Origin: Trichostrongylus colubriformis
Taxonomy: Eukaryota; Nematoda; Chromadorea; Rhabditida; Trichostrongylidae
Assembly: GCA_963978905.1 (NCBI GenBank)
Contig: OZ022257.1
Coordinates: forward strand, 55,818,873-55,882,872
Reading direction: 5' to 3'
DNA: 64,000 bases
Part shown: positions 34,701 through 45,787 of the stretch, piece by piece
Numbering within the stretch: position 1 is the first letter of the stretch
How the letters are laid out: every line of letters begins with the position of its first letter
Position numbers and translations under genes: made by a program
The notes under the pieces: model-generated
Told to the model about the DNA's origin: nothing
The model's input: only the letters and a program-made list of their open reading frames with translations
Databases searched by the model: none

Positions 34701-37700
34701 TTGCATGTCCTGAGGGGTTATCGGTGATTGCCAAAACCCGTCGCTACACCAGCTTACTTCATCACACCTTTGCCACCGCTATATAAAAGCTGCCATGCTG
34801 GTATGAGCCACATCACTCATCGTTTTCGTCTCATGTTAGCTAAGAAACTCTCAGTTTTCGCGTCCGTCGCCTCTGGCGTTACTATTTTCTTAGCGATTGT
34901 TGCCGTTGGATTTATATTCAACGACATTAACAACTTCTATGACGATGCAATGGGAGAAGTGGACGAGTTCAAGGTAAGTTCTCCTGCAAACTTCAACAAA
35001 AGCCTTACTACATAGTATTGAAACGCGATTTGTTTGCAGGCCACTGCCAATGCGGCCTGGAGGGATATGACCGAAACCATCCGAACAGAATCCATTCGTG
35101 ACGTACACAATCTTCTCCTTCGTACGAAGAGACAAGCAGGAGACTCGTGCAATTGCGCTGCAGGACCGAACGACTGCCCAGTTGGACCTCCAGGACCACC
35201 AGGAGAGCCTGGTCTTCCGGGAGAGGATGGCGCTCCAGGAGAGAATGGAAAAGATGGAAACAGTGGCACGGGCACCTCAACTGGAGGTAATGGATGCGTG
35301 CAATGTCCTGCCGGACCACCTGGACCACCTGGACCCGACGGTGAGGCAGGACCAGCAGGTCCAGATGGCCAGCCTGGTCAGCCCGGCCCACCTGGATATG
35401 GTAGTGGCCAGCCAGGACCACCGGGAAAGCCTGGAGATGCAGGACAACCTGGACAGCCTGGAGCCCCTGGGCAGCCTGGTGCTCCTGGTCAGAATGGTCA
35501 GAGAGGAACTTCAAGCCCTGGAATAGCGGGACCTCCTGGACCTCCAGGCCTTCCAGGACAACCAGGACCGGATGGACAACCAGCTCAGCCCGGACAACCT
35601 GGACCGCCAGGCCCTCCAGGACCAAATGGTAACGACGGTCAACCTGGTGCTGATGGTGGCCCGGGTGCTCCAGGACAAAATGGGGAGAGTGGAGGAGATG
35701 GCGAGTACTGCCCATGTCCACCACGTAACGGTAATCCAGTAAACAACAGAGGTCAAAGCGAGTACGCGACTGATGGGGGATACGGCGCTGGAGTAGGAGG
35801 ACCTGGAGGACCGGGCATTTTGCCCCCTGGTAGCAATGTCCCCCCTGGCTTCGAGATTGTAGAAGTGGAGGTTGCTGAAGAAGGTGATGAAGCTGATCAT
35901 GACGCAACGATGGATGTGAAAGAAGAAGACGGTGGTCCCGCAGGTTACAGCAAACGTCGTGCCTCTGCTAAACGCTTGAAGAAAGTTCGAATCTCTAAAG
36001 CGGTTTAACTTCATCAAAATAACTAGGTGTTTGTCTGTACATTTGTAGAAAAATGCAATAAATATTGAACAACCATCATTTGCTTGCAAGCGAAGTGATT
36101 GAACAGGGAGAAATTTTCAAAACGTGCCGTAAACCTCGATGATAGCTGCCGAAGGAAATGAAAGAACTCAGGTATTTGAAAAACGCAGCCCGAGCCTACC
36201 CAGCCCGATCACATTCCCTTAAGCCAATAGCTGGAAATACGCTACCTTTGCGGGATCTTTCATTCTTTCTCTAGTTGCAGGTGAATCATGTGAGAGGCTC
36301 TCGGAAAGGTAGAAACGATCAGCTACGCTCGACCAAAATGTCCAGTTCAAGCCGATTTCATCACTAACCAGAGGAGCGGATACCTGATGCGGGACTGAGA
36401 TCTTCTCAGTTGTGGCGATTGGCTTTGTTTACACTTTTTTCTTTATTTGGATAATTTAGGGGATCCTAGGCTACATACGCCAAAAATTGCTTCAGCGGCG
36501 TCGCACTCGAGGCGCCACCAGTACACTTGAGATTTGATTGTCCTTGGGAGGCCGGCAGAGCGTGGCTGCGTCACCTCCGCGCTTCCACCCATGTCACACT
36601 GCCTCCTGCACCCATGCCACCCTGCCTCCTCCACCTATGCCACACCGCCTCGCTTGAAGGCTGCCATGCCAGACCTAGCGGAGGTATAACGAAAGAGGAC
36701 CAGGCGGAGGTAGACCGAAAGTGATAGCAGCTGATAAGGGCTGATAAGAAGGGCAAAAGGCAAAAGCCGTCGACCCGTTTCGCCCACCGCGTCGATCCTG
36801 ATGCGCTGACATTCGCAGCTGTTTCACTGGGTGGGACAGGGACGTTGATGGTGGGTGGTACAAGCCGATAACGTTTGATAAGATTTGATAACGAGCGTCG
36901 AAAAGCAAATGTCACCAATTCGCCCAATAATGAGCATTTCAGTCAAAGTTCAGTGGATAAACGCATTTCTCTCCTGATTCATTAACATTGATCGCCAATA
37001 TCATTGTAACAAGAGGTACGGAGCGTTCAATCAGTTGGCCCTCCGAAAAATGGTGCTTTCTTTAGCGCGTTTGACTATATTATCGACATTCAATAGCTTA
37101 AGCACTAGTTGCTCATCAAAAAATGTGCCTTCTACTCCGATACCTATGTAAACGGGAAGCTTCGACAACTAAACTACGTGGAATTCTAAATAATAACAGG
37201 TATTTGTAGAGACACCAGCTGGGCTAGCGCTCAGTACTGCGCTTATCACCGGTTGGTCAGTACTGACCGTTTCCCCATTGCATAATTCTATTGTGTTATT
37301 CGCGCAGTACTGTGCGATAGCGCAGCTGGTGATGAAAGATAAAGTTTGTAGCACTAATCAAACCCTTCCGTGCGATGTGCCGCGGTTCCATTCCGATTCG
37401 TGGTAGCAGGTGAATGGGATCTGGCTTATACAATGTCTTGCGGAGCCAGCCCAGTGTTTGTATCCTCTTAGACGAGTTTGTTACCAATTCATCCATTCCC
37501 GAGGAACGAAGGGCTTGGTTAGCTCAGGTGGGCGTTGTGCGGAATTCGATCCCCACTCCATGAGAGTACGAGTGAGTGCTACCTGTCACTACAACTCCGA
37601 TCATTTAGATAATTACTTACCATATTCAAGGGGTGGTATAGTAACAGATGACGCACACCCCACCCGAATGGTGAGGGGATGAAATCCCGCATCAACGCCC

Positions 37701-38429
37701 GCTCAATCCAGCCAAGCCTTCCATCCCTCCGGAGTCGGCAAATTAGTACCAGACTCGTCTGGGAGGATAAAAGCTCTGACTTGTACATCGGCTGGCCACC
37801 GCAAGTCATTGTATAGGTCACATCACATTCACCAGCCATCACAATTCTGAATGGAACTAGAATGTGCGGCGCATCCCAGGAAGGGACTGATTACCGCCAA
37901 AACCTTTCCTTTTATACTTTATTCGAGTCATTCGACGGATGAGCTCAAAAAAAAAGGGTGATTCGATTTCAATGGCCTCACCTATACACTACAGCGCTTC
38001 CGTCACCCCATGCCGGTTGACCACTGGCGTTGACTTGTAGATCTATCCAGAAAGCGTCCTCGTCCTTACTTTTTCGTATCACTTGTCGTGAAAGTTCCAT
38101 GTCCATGGAGTCATCGATGTTCTCCACCAAATATCCACCCTAAACACCAAGCTTATCCACGTGAAACAAGCCAAACTCCTTCTGGTGGTGCATTAGATCG
38201 TTCAAAGGCACAGATCACATTCGCTGAAGTGAACGCATTCTCTGCGCTGTCGAAAGGGACAGGGCGTTGACACCAACTTAGATATGACCCCTACTACAAA
38301 GAGGCAGTGATGATACGCTTTCAACGCTCTTCTTCTAATAGTCGACCACTCCTCCAACGAATGTGTGGTTAACTTTCAAGTTTGTCAGGTGTAGGGGTAA
38401 AGCTGTGCGCCAGCCAACTGGTAATAATG

Positions 38430-38493
<64 letters not shown>

Positions 38494-41400
38494 TAAAGTT
38501 TTGCATTCATAGCCGGCATTCGCCACATTTTCAATTTCCTGCACATTTGAATATTCCCGACCTGACATCGCATTTTATTTTTTTCAAAAAAAAAGGAAAA
38601 ATCATATTGAAGAGGTATACCTGTCGTCGGCAATCTTCTTTTGCAGCGTCAAACGAAAGAGGCTTCCGTTTAGTATTGATAGCAAGACAACGACCAGCCA
38701 TGTAAAAGAAACCAGATGCGCATTTTGTGTGTAGAGCTGAAATGATGTCTAGAAATGGAGAAAACAAAGTTTTAACAAATAAAAAGTAGCTCAGAGTCCA
38801 CCATTCCCTTTACGGCATGTACTGCATGGAAGTCATCTATTCAAGACAGCTTCACTGTTGTATTCGGCTTAGAAAGTGTAGAGGTCACAGCTCTTATACT
38901 TTTGCTACCGTTGGACGACGCTGTGTGTTGGAGAGGGAGGCAGGGAAAGGGACAATACCCTGTCTGTACTCGCATACACTGCCACTCCTCAGGATTACAA
39001 GCTATGGAGATTTCAATTTTCCGCGTATTGTCGGAAAAGCAAGGATGGTTTAAAATAATAGCTAGACAAAAGTTTTAGTGGAGAATTTTTTCTATTCGGA
39101 TTTGGTGACTCTTGTACTCCAGTATAACTCAATCACTCCTGATTGCTCACCCATCACGCTTCACACCCCACTTGTCAACATCTCTTCTAGTCACGAATTT
39201 GTTTTATATCACGTTTTATAAAGAAGTATCACATCTTACCCTTAGCAGAGTTAACACTAAGCTTACATAGTTCCGTTGAAGAGGAAATGCTTACCTTCAG
39301 AGCAACTGAAGCGATATTGCAGAAATAGCTCGTCTGCAACAGGACACTCAGTTTCCGGGAACATCTCCTTCAGATTCTGAATAATGCAGAAGGAAAGACC
39401 TGCGCATCTGAATCCATACAAAGGCTCAACTTCAGTAGTAGACGTGGTAACAGTCTATTCAGGTTGGTGCTACCTGTTACTGATGGTTTTCAATGAGTTG
39501 GGGTTGCTGCATGTTTGGCTCAACGAAGGCATGTTACCTGAGCAGACGTAACCCTCCTGAAAGATTTTGCTTCAAAAATCTTTCTTATAAATTTCTTCAA
39601 AAAAGTAAATAACTAAGTAAACACATGTCAAGAAAGCAAATAAATTACTATCATTCGTCCAAACTGGAAATAAATAGATTTATTCATATCAAGTGCATCT
39701 CAAATCGTTCACATCTATTACAACTGCTGATGGACGGAGACAATTTAATCAGTACGAGAAACTAGGCGAACAAGCAATAATTTATTTTTCTTTACGCGTT
39801 ATGGACCCCTACCCTTACCCAATGAGATTTTTCCCGCCGATACCTTCGAGTTTTCAAGCTGAATATAATACACACGCGTCGCGACTGCGCGCGTGTATGA
39901 TCAAAAACTTGCACAACCGATGGAATGAAAAGTTTCTAATTCTCAAAACGACCTCAGGCACAGTTCTGGAATAGCATAATTTCTTTAGGAACTATCAATT
40001 TTTTTTATTGGACTATAACTATTTATCCTACTCTATATAATTCGCTTAGTATGTCTGTCTGTGTGTGTGTGTGTGTGTGTATCCGTCTGTCTGTCACGAA
40101 ATTCATATCTCGCGTCGCAGCAAAGCTGGGACGCTGAATTTTACAAGTGATATAGGGGGTGGTAAGGGAACCTGGGCGGTGGTGGACCGAAAGTGATAGC
40201 AGCTGATACGCGCTGATAAGGAGCCTCGGAAGGCAAATGTCGCCAGATCCGTTTCACCTTTCGCGTTGATCCAAGAGCGCTAACACTCATAGGTGTTTTG
40301 CGGGATGGGACGGGAACATTAATAGTGGCTGAATCGCATTGATAACGGTTGATAAGATTTGATAAAGAGCGTAAAAAGGCTAGAATCGTCAAAACTGTTT
40401 CGCTTTTCGCATAAGTCTCGGAGCGTTCATACTCACACGTGTTTTGAAGACTGGGACGGGGACATCGATGGTGGGTGACCCGCATTGATAACGGTTGATA
40501 AGATTCGATAAGGACCGTCGGAAGGCAAATGTCGTCAAGTCGGTTTCGCCTTCTGCGTGGACCCTACAGCGCTGACATCCATAGGTGTTTAACAGGGTGT
40601 AACGGGAAGATTAATGGTGGGTGAACCCAATTTGATACCGGTTGATAAGATTCGATAAGGAGTGTCGGAAACCATATGTCACCGAGTCCGATTCGCTTTT
40701 CCGACCGGTAGTGGAAGGTCCACGTCCACAGGTATTGCGAGATTGACTTACTGATAGTGGCTTGAAGAGGTTGATAAGAGGACGTGTATGGGATAATACC
40801 CGGTACACTGTTCACTACTACTATGCGACCGCTAAAGTAAAAGCGTCAGTGCAACTGCATAATATATTTTGTTTGCGTTGTGATATCAGACACCGTTGTA
40901 TCGACCGCTATATTGTCTAATGTTTCAAATAATGGCGCATGTCTTTTGATACTGCGATCTACATGGATTATTGAGATAGGATCAAGATTTATGATAGCAA
41001 AGCTAGCGAATCATTTTCTAATGCGGTGCCAGCAACAATACTGGGTATCGACCGCTAGACGATGTAAAATTCCAGATAGTGATGCATGTTTACCAAAACG
41101 ATGATCATCGATAACTGGCATGTGGATCTATCACCAATATACCAATTCATGCAGTTTAATTCAAAACTGTCGATTTTCAAAGTATCTCTCCCAGCAGTGA
41201 CCACTTCAGCCGAAGGGCTAACTGATCGGTGGATTTACCCATGTCATTCCTGCACATAGGTCGTCGATATCATTGCAGCAAAAGGTTTCGACCGCTAAAT
41301 CATCTGGCCTATGAAAAATGGTGATATTCCTCAGCGGTGATATCTTCGATATCGGTTAATATCTATTACCTATATTTAGAAAGTAGATACTCAGCAAAAA

Positions 41401-44400
41401 GTCAACATCTACCAATTACCCATTACATAAATCTATCAAGCTGCATGAATAATTATTCGCACACTGTGCGATAGCTCAACTGGTATATCAATAACGTAAT
41501 ATATAACGTAAAACCTAACTATTGATATAGCGTATAACCTAACTATTTGTATATAACGTATAATATATTTATATATAACGCTACTTTACAACAGTAAACC
41601 ATAGCAATGCCAAGAGTGTAATAGTTCACCATTCATTTTTTAATGAGCTAAAATAATGAGCAAAATGAGCAAAAATAAATAGAATGTATAAAGGAAAGGA
41701 CATGATGCTCAAAAAAATTATTGGAAAATTGCAAATAAGCACTATCAAAAACTTACAAAGGCACCATAAGAAGCATATTCCACCTGGATCGATCCACCAT
41801 TCATGCAACCAAACTCAAACGGAGAATTCGCGCACGAAACGTTCTGGGCGGGAGAGACTAAATTGGTTCACTTTGATGCATTTCTGTTCAAAAACACTTC
41901 CATTTACGAAAGTTCCGCTCTTAGATCGATTGATATGCAACATCACACGCCCGGTCCCTTATTTCCCGCGTGACGAGCGGACCGCTTCGCGATCGCGCGC
42001 TTGCTTGCTCGATTCTACGAGCACAATGGGTGGTGACTCACTTCCTGTGCGTTGTTTTTCGCAACGTACTCCACCGAAATCCGGTTGACAAAGGCATTGC
42101 GCTAGACGATACTGCGATGCAGCTGTAAAATGAAAATTTCAGGAGCATCGCAATGGGTTTGGAAGAGCGCAATCATGAGCTATTCTGAGCAATCCGTTCT
42201 TGCACCATCCCTTGTTATGTGAAGAAACAAATAATTTTTGAGGTTAATTTGAATATTACCTTTATCGATAGCTTTTCGTTTGCAGACCGCATAGTTAAGG
42301 GTATTACATGATTCGGACATCCAATTTCGGTACATCGACTCCTGTTGTAAGGAGACACAGACGTCTGCAACGAATAAAAGGCTTCCATATTCATAAATGC
42401 CCTTTCAACGCGCACATAGTAAAAAAGGATATTGATTTCAACGCTGGCAAAATTGATAACCATTCTACAAACAGGCCAGCGGAGTGCGTTGAACAGTGTG
42501 ATTGACGAAAAAACAGAAAAAATTCGGACCATCATAATTCGGATAGATATTTGGCTCTCCATATTGCCAGTACTGCTTGCTGAGGACGTAGGAGCCCGGG
42601 AAAGACACCCATGCCGGCACGGAACCATTTGGTACTGAACGTACAGAAGTCCATACACCTGTTACTTGTGGTCCTGAACACTATTCGTCACACTGTATAG
42701 CTCTAAAACATACATTCTACAATCACATTCGAGGGACCTGGTGTGTAATCATGAGATACGCTAAAATATGTTGCTCCTCCCTTTGCACACCGGGGGGTGT
42801 GGCACAAACCCTTTGCACACCGGGGGGTGTGGCAGAAACTCACACGAGCCCCTATCAGCAATGGGATCCAGGTCAGGCCGGCCTTACGGCAATCATGGAT
42901 TGTGCCTTGAAGTAGTGCAAGTGTCCCATTCAAGAGCGCATACGGTACCATACACTCGGAGTCGGACTCTCAAAGGAATCGTCCACGGAAAACTGAGTAT
43001 TTTTGTCACCCATATGCTTGTTGCATTTGCCTAATGTGAGCCGCATGCATAGTCTTGCGCGAAAAAAAAAATGTGAATCCGGCTAAGATACAGCACCACA
43101 AATTCTCGGCCGGGGGTGGGGCCTCCGAGCGAGGCCTCGGTCGGAAATGCATTGTAGGATGGAAGAGCTACCTAAACAATCCCACTCACCGTTCCCATTC
43201 GCGGCGAAGGACGGGAAGAGGCTTTGCTTGGAGGCCCCGCCCATCCGGCCGAGAATTGGGGGAGCTGCATCTCAGCCAAATTTTTCCCTTTTCCGCGTGG
43301 ATCTTTCCAAGCGACTAACAGGCAAATGCAACATAAATAGTCGATTTCTTCAAGATGAGAGGCGTCGTGAAACTGGATGGGCATCACCTCCAACTTGACG
43401 GCACACCTTGCGGTACACAGATTAGTCGACATACTTTCTATCCACGCTGCCCACAGGACGCTTGCAGCCACGCTAACCACGCCCACTTCAGTTCCTAATT
43501 GGACAGCTGCGCTGAAAGATGTGGGCAGCGTGTGTTTGAGCAGGTGAAGGTGTGGGTGCAGCCTAGATAGTACTCAAGAGTATACTACCTACTCCGAGAA
43601 GGTGAGTCGACGAATTAAATTAAGGAGAAGGCAAAGAAAGCCGATAATCACTCACTCTGTGGCGGTACTGATGACAAAACGCCGTTCATATAACCAGCAT
43701 AGAATGTCTGATCGTCATCGGACTCGGTCAATGCCAACACCTTGTCCTGATCGTTGCAATAACGAGCAGCCTGAATCGATGATTCCTTGAATCATTCTGA
43801 ATGCGAGCCTTAACAGCGATCTTGCCACGTCCCAGCCTACCGAAAATTCTGGTTATACAGGATCGTCCCATTCTGCTCACAGACGTAAGACGCTTTTTTC
43901 ATTTTCGAAAGAATTGTTCAAATACTTCTCCGACAGGATAAGCCTTTCAAAAAAAGTAAGGGAGACCGGTTATTTCAGTCTGTTCAGCTACATTTTAAGT
44001 ACCATTAGAGAAGAATTAGGGTTGTAAAGGCGATCCTCAACTAAGGGGGGAAAGGACAAGTCAGTGTAATGAATATTGACGCAATGAATTAGCGTTGCAA
44101 TGTTAAGACTATGTACATTATGTTGCTGAGGGATCACGCCCTTCTGCTCACCCACACGGGGACAATATTTGTCCACAAAAGCTAGAACACCCTATGACTC
44201 ACAGGCGCCTACGTGCCTCAGATAACTCGAAATCAGGCAAAACTACCAAGCAAAGATTTGCACGTGCATTCGAACCCTATCTACCGGTCCGATCCGAAAC
44301 TGTCTTCTCATGCAAAATAGACGAAGCACTGTATCCACCTGAATTCCATCAAATTCTTTGGCAATGGTCATCATCCGGAACGGTACAGCACTGGGCAACG

Positions 44401-45787
44401 CGCTCCCACTGATTCACTTCGATGCGAAATGTGCAGAAATTTCAGTGCTAACAATTCAAAGAACAGCTCTTGCTAGAAGATGTCATCGAAAATCCAATAA
44501 CGAGGTATTTGTGACCTGCTTCCACATGGCCGGCGTTCTCAAACAGTTCATCAACTAAAGAATAGTAAGCCACACTCTCGCACCTCCAGTTCTCTCAAGG
44601 AAGAACATTTTTTTCCAGATGACACTTTCAATATCAAAAGAACTAAGAAGAGCGAAATATATTTGCTCACCGCTCGGCTAGCCCTTCCAATTCACTTGGA
44701 GTAAGAACACCCCTAGCAAAGGATGTGATAACCCTTTTATTTTTCATGCGTTTTGATGGATTTCAGCAACATCTATTAGGTTGATCGGAAAGTTCTGATA
44801 GGGTTGAGAATTTTTTTATTACTAAGCATGTAGTGCAGGCTAATCAACAATATAATAACCATCGTTAGTTATAACATTGTCCGACCTAGAGAGCAGGTCA
44901 GCGATTTTCTTCTCCCAGAATTAGGAGGATTAGGAGTCAAAGAAGTCACCGAATACTTGTTCAAGGTGACGAATTTTTTTGCTAGGAAAGCCTTAGGGGG
45001 CCGGAACAAGTGGTAATCTGAGAGGGCAGTATCAGGTGAATAGGGTGCATGTGGAATCGGGTCCCAACCTAGCTCCTCCAATTTTGCACGGCTCTCTTTA
45101 CCCATATGAGGGACCCGTGCAAAATTGGAAGAGCTTGGCTGGGACAGATTCCACATCCGTCCTATTCCCCTGATGTTATCCCTTCAGATTACCACTTGCT
45201 CCGGCCCCCTAAGGCTTTCTTAGCAACGAAAAAATTCGTCAACAATGACCACCTTGGACAAGTGGTCGGTGACTTCTTTGACCCTAATCCTCCTAATTCT
45301 GGGAGAAGAGAATCGCCAACCTGCCCGTTGGGTGGAACAATGTTATAACTAACTATGTTTATTATATTGTTGATTAGCCTGCATTACTTGCTGAGTTGTA
45401 AAATAAAATAGAAAAAAATCTCAAGCCTATCAAAACTTTCCGATCAACCTAATATTTATCTATTTATTTATTGCACGGCGCGATGTACCAGAATTGATGG
45501 TAATATACGATAAAGCTAAAACTGAAAAATGGCTCACATCACTCCACTTCATCGGTCTAGCGTTGAATGAGTAACAATAACCCATGTGATAAACTTCATC
45601 ACTATTGCAAACTTTTCCAGCAGAAAGCTCTGAAAAAATTAGATCATCTCGCGACATTTTGAAAAAATTTATAAATTTGAAAAATGGTCGTGAATTCAAC
45701 AGCCAGATGCTGACGTCTCCCATACCAGTAGAAGAAATAGAATAGCCACTTATTAAGCCGGGCAAAAAACCCAGCGCTTTGCAATGC
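31787..45787 (-). CDS. Two-domain C-type lectin protein (both ends incomplete)
   Basis: Phase-matched exons: 45726-45787, 45538-45629, 43656-43770, 42515-42634, 42260-42364, 42042-42122, 41757-41857, 39474-39556, 39295-39407, 38621-38736, 37982-38139, 31994-32121, possibly 31949-31959, then 31787-31893. CTLD1 runs from [15 protein letters not shown] through [14 protein letters not shown] and YWQYGEPN to [20 protein letters not shown]-like cysteine/glycine segments follow ([27 protein letters not shown]). CTLD2 runs from [12 protein letters not shown] through [20 protein letters not shown] to [19 protein letters not shown]1 has an EPN triplet but WMS where calcium binders have WND; CTLD2 lacks EPN/QPD, so calcium-dependent sugar binding is doubtful. 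A Pro/Glu/Lys-rich tail follows. The exon at 39295 could instead start at 39454; a split into two genes near 39.5 kb is possible. No signal peptide was found. Confidence 0.85.
31949..31959 (-). other. Candidate 11-nt micro-exon of the lectin gene
   Basis: Exon 31994-32121 ends in phase 1 but the next good exon (31787-31893) is only open in phase 0. An 11-nt segment between AAAAG and GTGAGTTG at this position restores the phase exactly (1+11=12). This is inferred from phase only. Confidence 0.35.
31960..34740. other. Left part of the large lectin intron, outside the collagen gene
   Basis: The stretch between the lectin exon at 31994-32121 and the collagen promoter holds MITE family 4 (33341-33480) and unique AT-rich DNA. 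One plus-strand exon-like segment at 32606-32695 has acceptor CATTTTAG|ACATGG and donor TTA|GTAAGTGC and encodes about 29 residues ([20 protein letters not shown]). It has no partner exons and I do not recognise the sequence. Confidence 0.35.
33341..33480. repeat. MITE family 4 copy (lectin intron)
   Basis: Left end ATACAGTTCACTTCGG and right end AAAATGGACTGCAG surround a CTCTCACTCTCGTCACTCAC core and a GATAGGGCGTGGCC block, as at 17130-17280. Confidence 0.55.
34780..34788 (+). promoter_or_regulatory. TATA box of the collagen gene
   Basis: TATATAAAA lies 15 bp before the first in-frame ATG (34803) and 45 bp before the second (34833). With transcription starting about 30 bp downstream, the ATG at 34833 would be favoured. 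Confidence 0.55.
34803..36008 (+). CDS. Cuticle collagen
   Basis: Two exons, 34803-34973 and 35040-36008, joined in phase 0 across a 66-bp intron (AAG|GTAAGT, TTGCAG|GCC); 379 residues from the first ATG, 369 from the ATG at 34833, which fits the TATA box better. The N-terminus has a hydrophobic segment (about residues 20-40). A furin-like RTKR site near residue 85 precedes a cysteine pair ([10 protein letters not shown]). Gly-X-Y repeats follow in blocks, interrupted near residue 135 by a Gly/Thr/Ser-rich linker with another cysteine pair (CVQC), and closed by CPCPP near residue 280. The tail is unusually long, acidic and then basic (ending KVRISKAV). Products are trimerised in the hypodermis and cross-linked into the cuticle. 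AATAAA at 36057-36062 is the likely polyadenylation signal. The gene lies in an intron of the minus-strand lectin gene. Confidence 0.95.
36057..36062 (+). terminator. Polyadenylation signal of the collagen gene
   Basis: AATAAA 49 bp after the stop codon, at the usual nematode spacing of a short 3' UTR. Confidence 0.7.
36440..36690. repeat. Dispersed GC-rich repeat related to the foldback at 1022-1305
   Basis: Imperfect tandem CCATGCCACCCTGCCTCC-type units at 36585-36650, and the block CACACCGCCTCGCTTGAAGGCTGCCATGCC split across 36640-36670, match the core of the foldback element at the left end. No gene. Confidence 0.5.
36690..37329 (+). mobile_element. Helitron-like element, 5'-truncated copy (lectin intron)
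   Basis: It starts with GATAA-rich minisatellite units (GATAGCAGCTGATAAGGGCT, CGATAACGTTTGATAAG) as in 40180-40790 and ends with a hairpin (CGCAGTACTGTGCG) followed after nine bases by CTGG and a T at 37330. A second hairpin-plus-CTGG terminus in the opposite orientation begins at 37215 (minus strand). The 5' TC end was not found. Confidence 0.6.
37345..37500 (-). repeat. SINE, diverged partial copy in reverse orientation
   Basis: The minus strand reads GATGAATTGGTAACAAACTC, AGAGGATACAAACACTGG, GACATTGTATAAGCC and CCCATTCACC, in the same order as the body of the SINE copies at 7591, 37631 and 47802. The pol III head is missing. Confidence 0.65.
37509..37630 (+). repeat. tRNA-like SINE head fragment
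   Basis: TTGGTTAGCTCAGGTGGGCG (A-box-like) is followed after 15 bp by GGAATTCGATCCCC (B-box-like). The D-arm-like GGTTAGCTCAG is closer to a genuine tRNA than in the other SINEs, but no acceptor stem or anticodon arm can be folded, so it is not called a tRNA gene. Confidence 0.45.
37631..37913 (+). repeat. tRNA-derived SINE, copy 2 (lectin intron)
   Basis: Head GTGGTATAGTAACAGATGAC and B-box-like GGGGATGAAATCCCGC, then the shared body (TTAGTACCAGACTCGTCTGG to GAACTAGAATGTGCGGCGCA). It ends about 70 bp from the lectin exon at 37982-38139. Confidence 0.75.
38424..38490. repeat. (AAT)n microsatellite
   Basis: About twenty uninterrupted AAT units in a lectin intron. Polyisoleucine or polytyrosine open frames across it are artefacts. 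Confidence 0.95.
40026..41483 (+). mobile_element. Non-autonomous Helitron-like element (lectin intron)
   Basis: The 5' end TCCTACTCTATATAATTCGC follows an A and runs into TGTCTGTCTG and a TG run. The 3' end has a six-base-pair hairpin around CGCACACTGTGCG, nine bases, then CTGG followed by T, matching the TC...CTRR, A|T-insertion layout of Helitrons. At 40180-40790 it carries four to five tandem units of about 145 bp, each with GATAACGGTTGATAAG and a GGCAAATGTCG-type block. No Rep/helicase coding remains. The 41000-41450 part matches 63310-63710 in reverse. Confidence 0.65.
40180..40790 (+). repeat. Minisatellite of about 145-bp GATAA-rich units
   Basis: Units share GTTGATAAGATTTGATAA, a GTCGGAAGGCAAATGTCG-like block, GCTGACATCCATAGGTGTTT and GGGACGGGAACATTAATGGT-like blocks, with 15-25 percent divergence. 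The same units occur at 36690-36930 and, reversed, at 63888-64000. Confidence 0.8.
42973..43345. repeat. Foldback MITE family 1, copy 4 (lectin intron)
   Basis: Left terminus AAAGGAATCGTCCACGGAAA, inner arm GCATGCATAGTCTTGCGCG, GC-rich complementary arms (GGCCGGGGGTGGGGCCTCCG against GGAGGCCCCGCCCATCCGGC). It lies between lectin exons 42515-42634 and 43656-43770. A direct pair of CTTTGCACACCGGGGGGTGTG units stands nearby at 42782-42831. Confidence 0.65.
44776..45452. mobile_element. Palindromic mariner derivative (lectin intron)
   Basis: 677 bp bounded by TTAGGTTGATCGGAAAGTTC and its inverse GAACTTTCCGATCAACCTAA (with one mismatch), flanked by TA duplications at 44774-44775 and 45453-45454. 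The two halves (about 44776-45092 and 45113-45452) are inverted copies of the same mariner 3' segment. Each encodes the transposase C-terminus ([18 protein letters not shown], then [12 protein letters not shown]) pointing toward its own end. There is no N-terminal or catalytic DD region, so it could only move in trans. Confidence 0.85.

Noticed and set aside
35008..35907. 299-codon open frame antisense to the collagen gene
   Set aside because: Gly-X-Y codons on the plus strand leave the complementary frame free of stops; the translated composition (Val/Leu/His/Gln) is the expected mirror of collagen codons.
35511..36089. 192-codon minus-strand open frame over the collagen end
   Set aside because: Same cause: the Trp/Ser/Arg repeats are the antisense of CCA/GGA codons. 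No splice or family support.
38335..38633. Polyisoleucine, polyleucine and polytyrosine frames
   Set aside because: They are translations of the (AAT)n microsatellite.
44870..45348. Two mariner transposase-like genes
   Set aside because: They are the two arms of one palindromic non-autonomous element, lacking the N-terminus and the catalytic centre.
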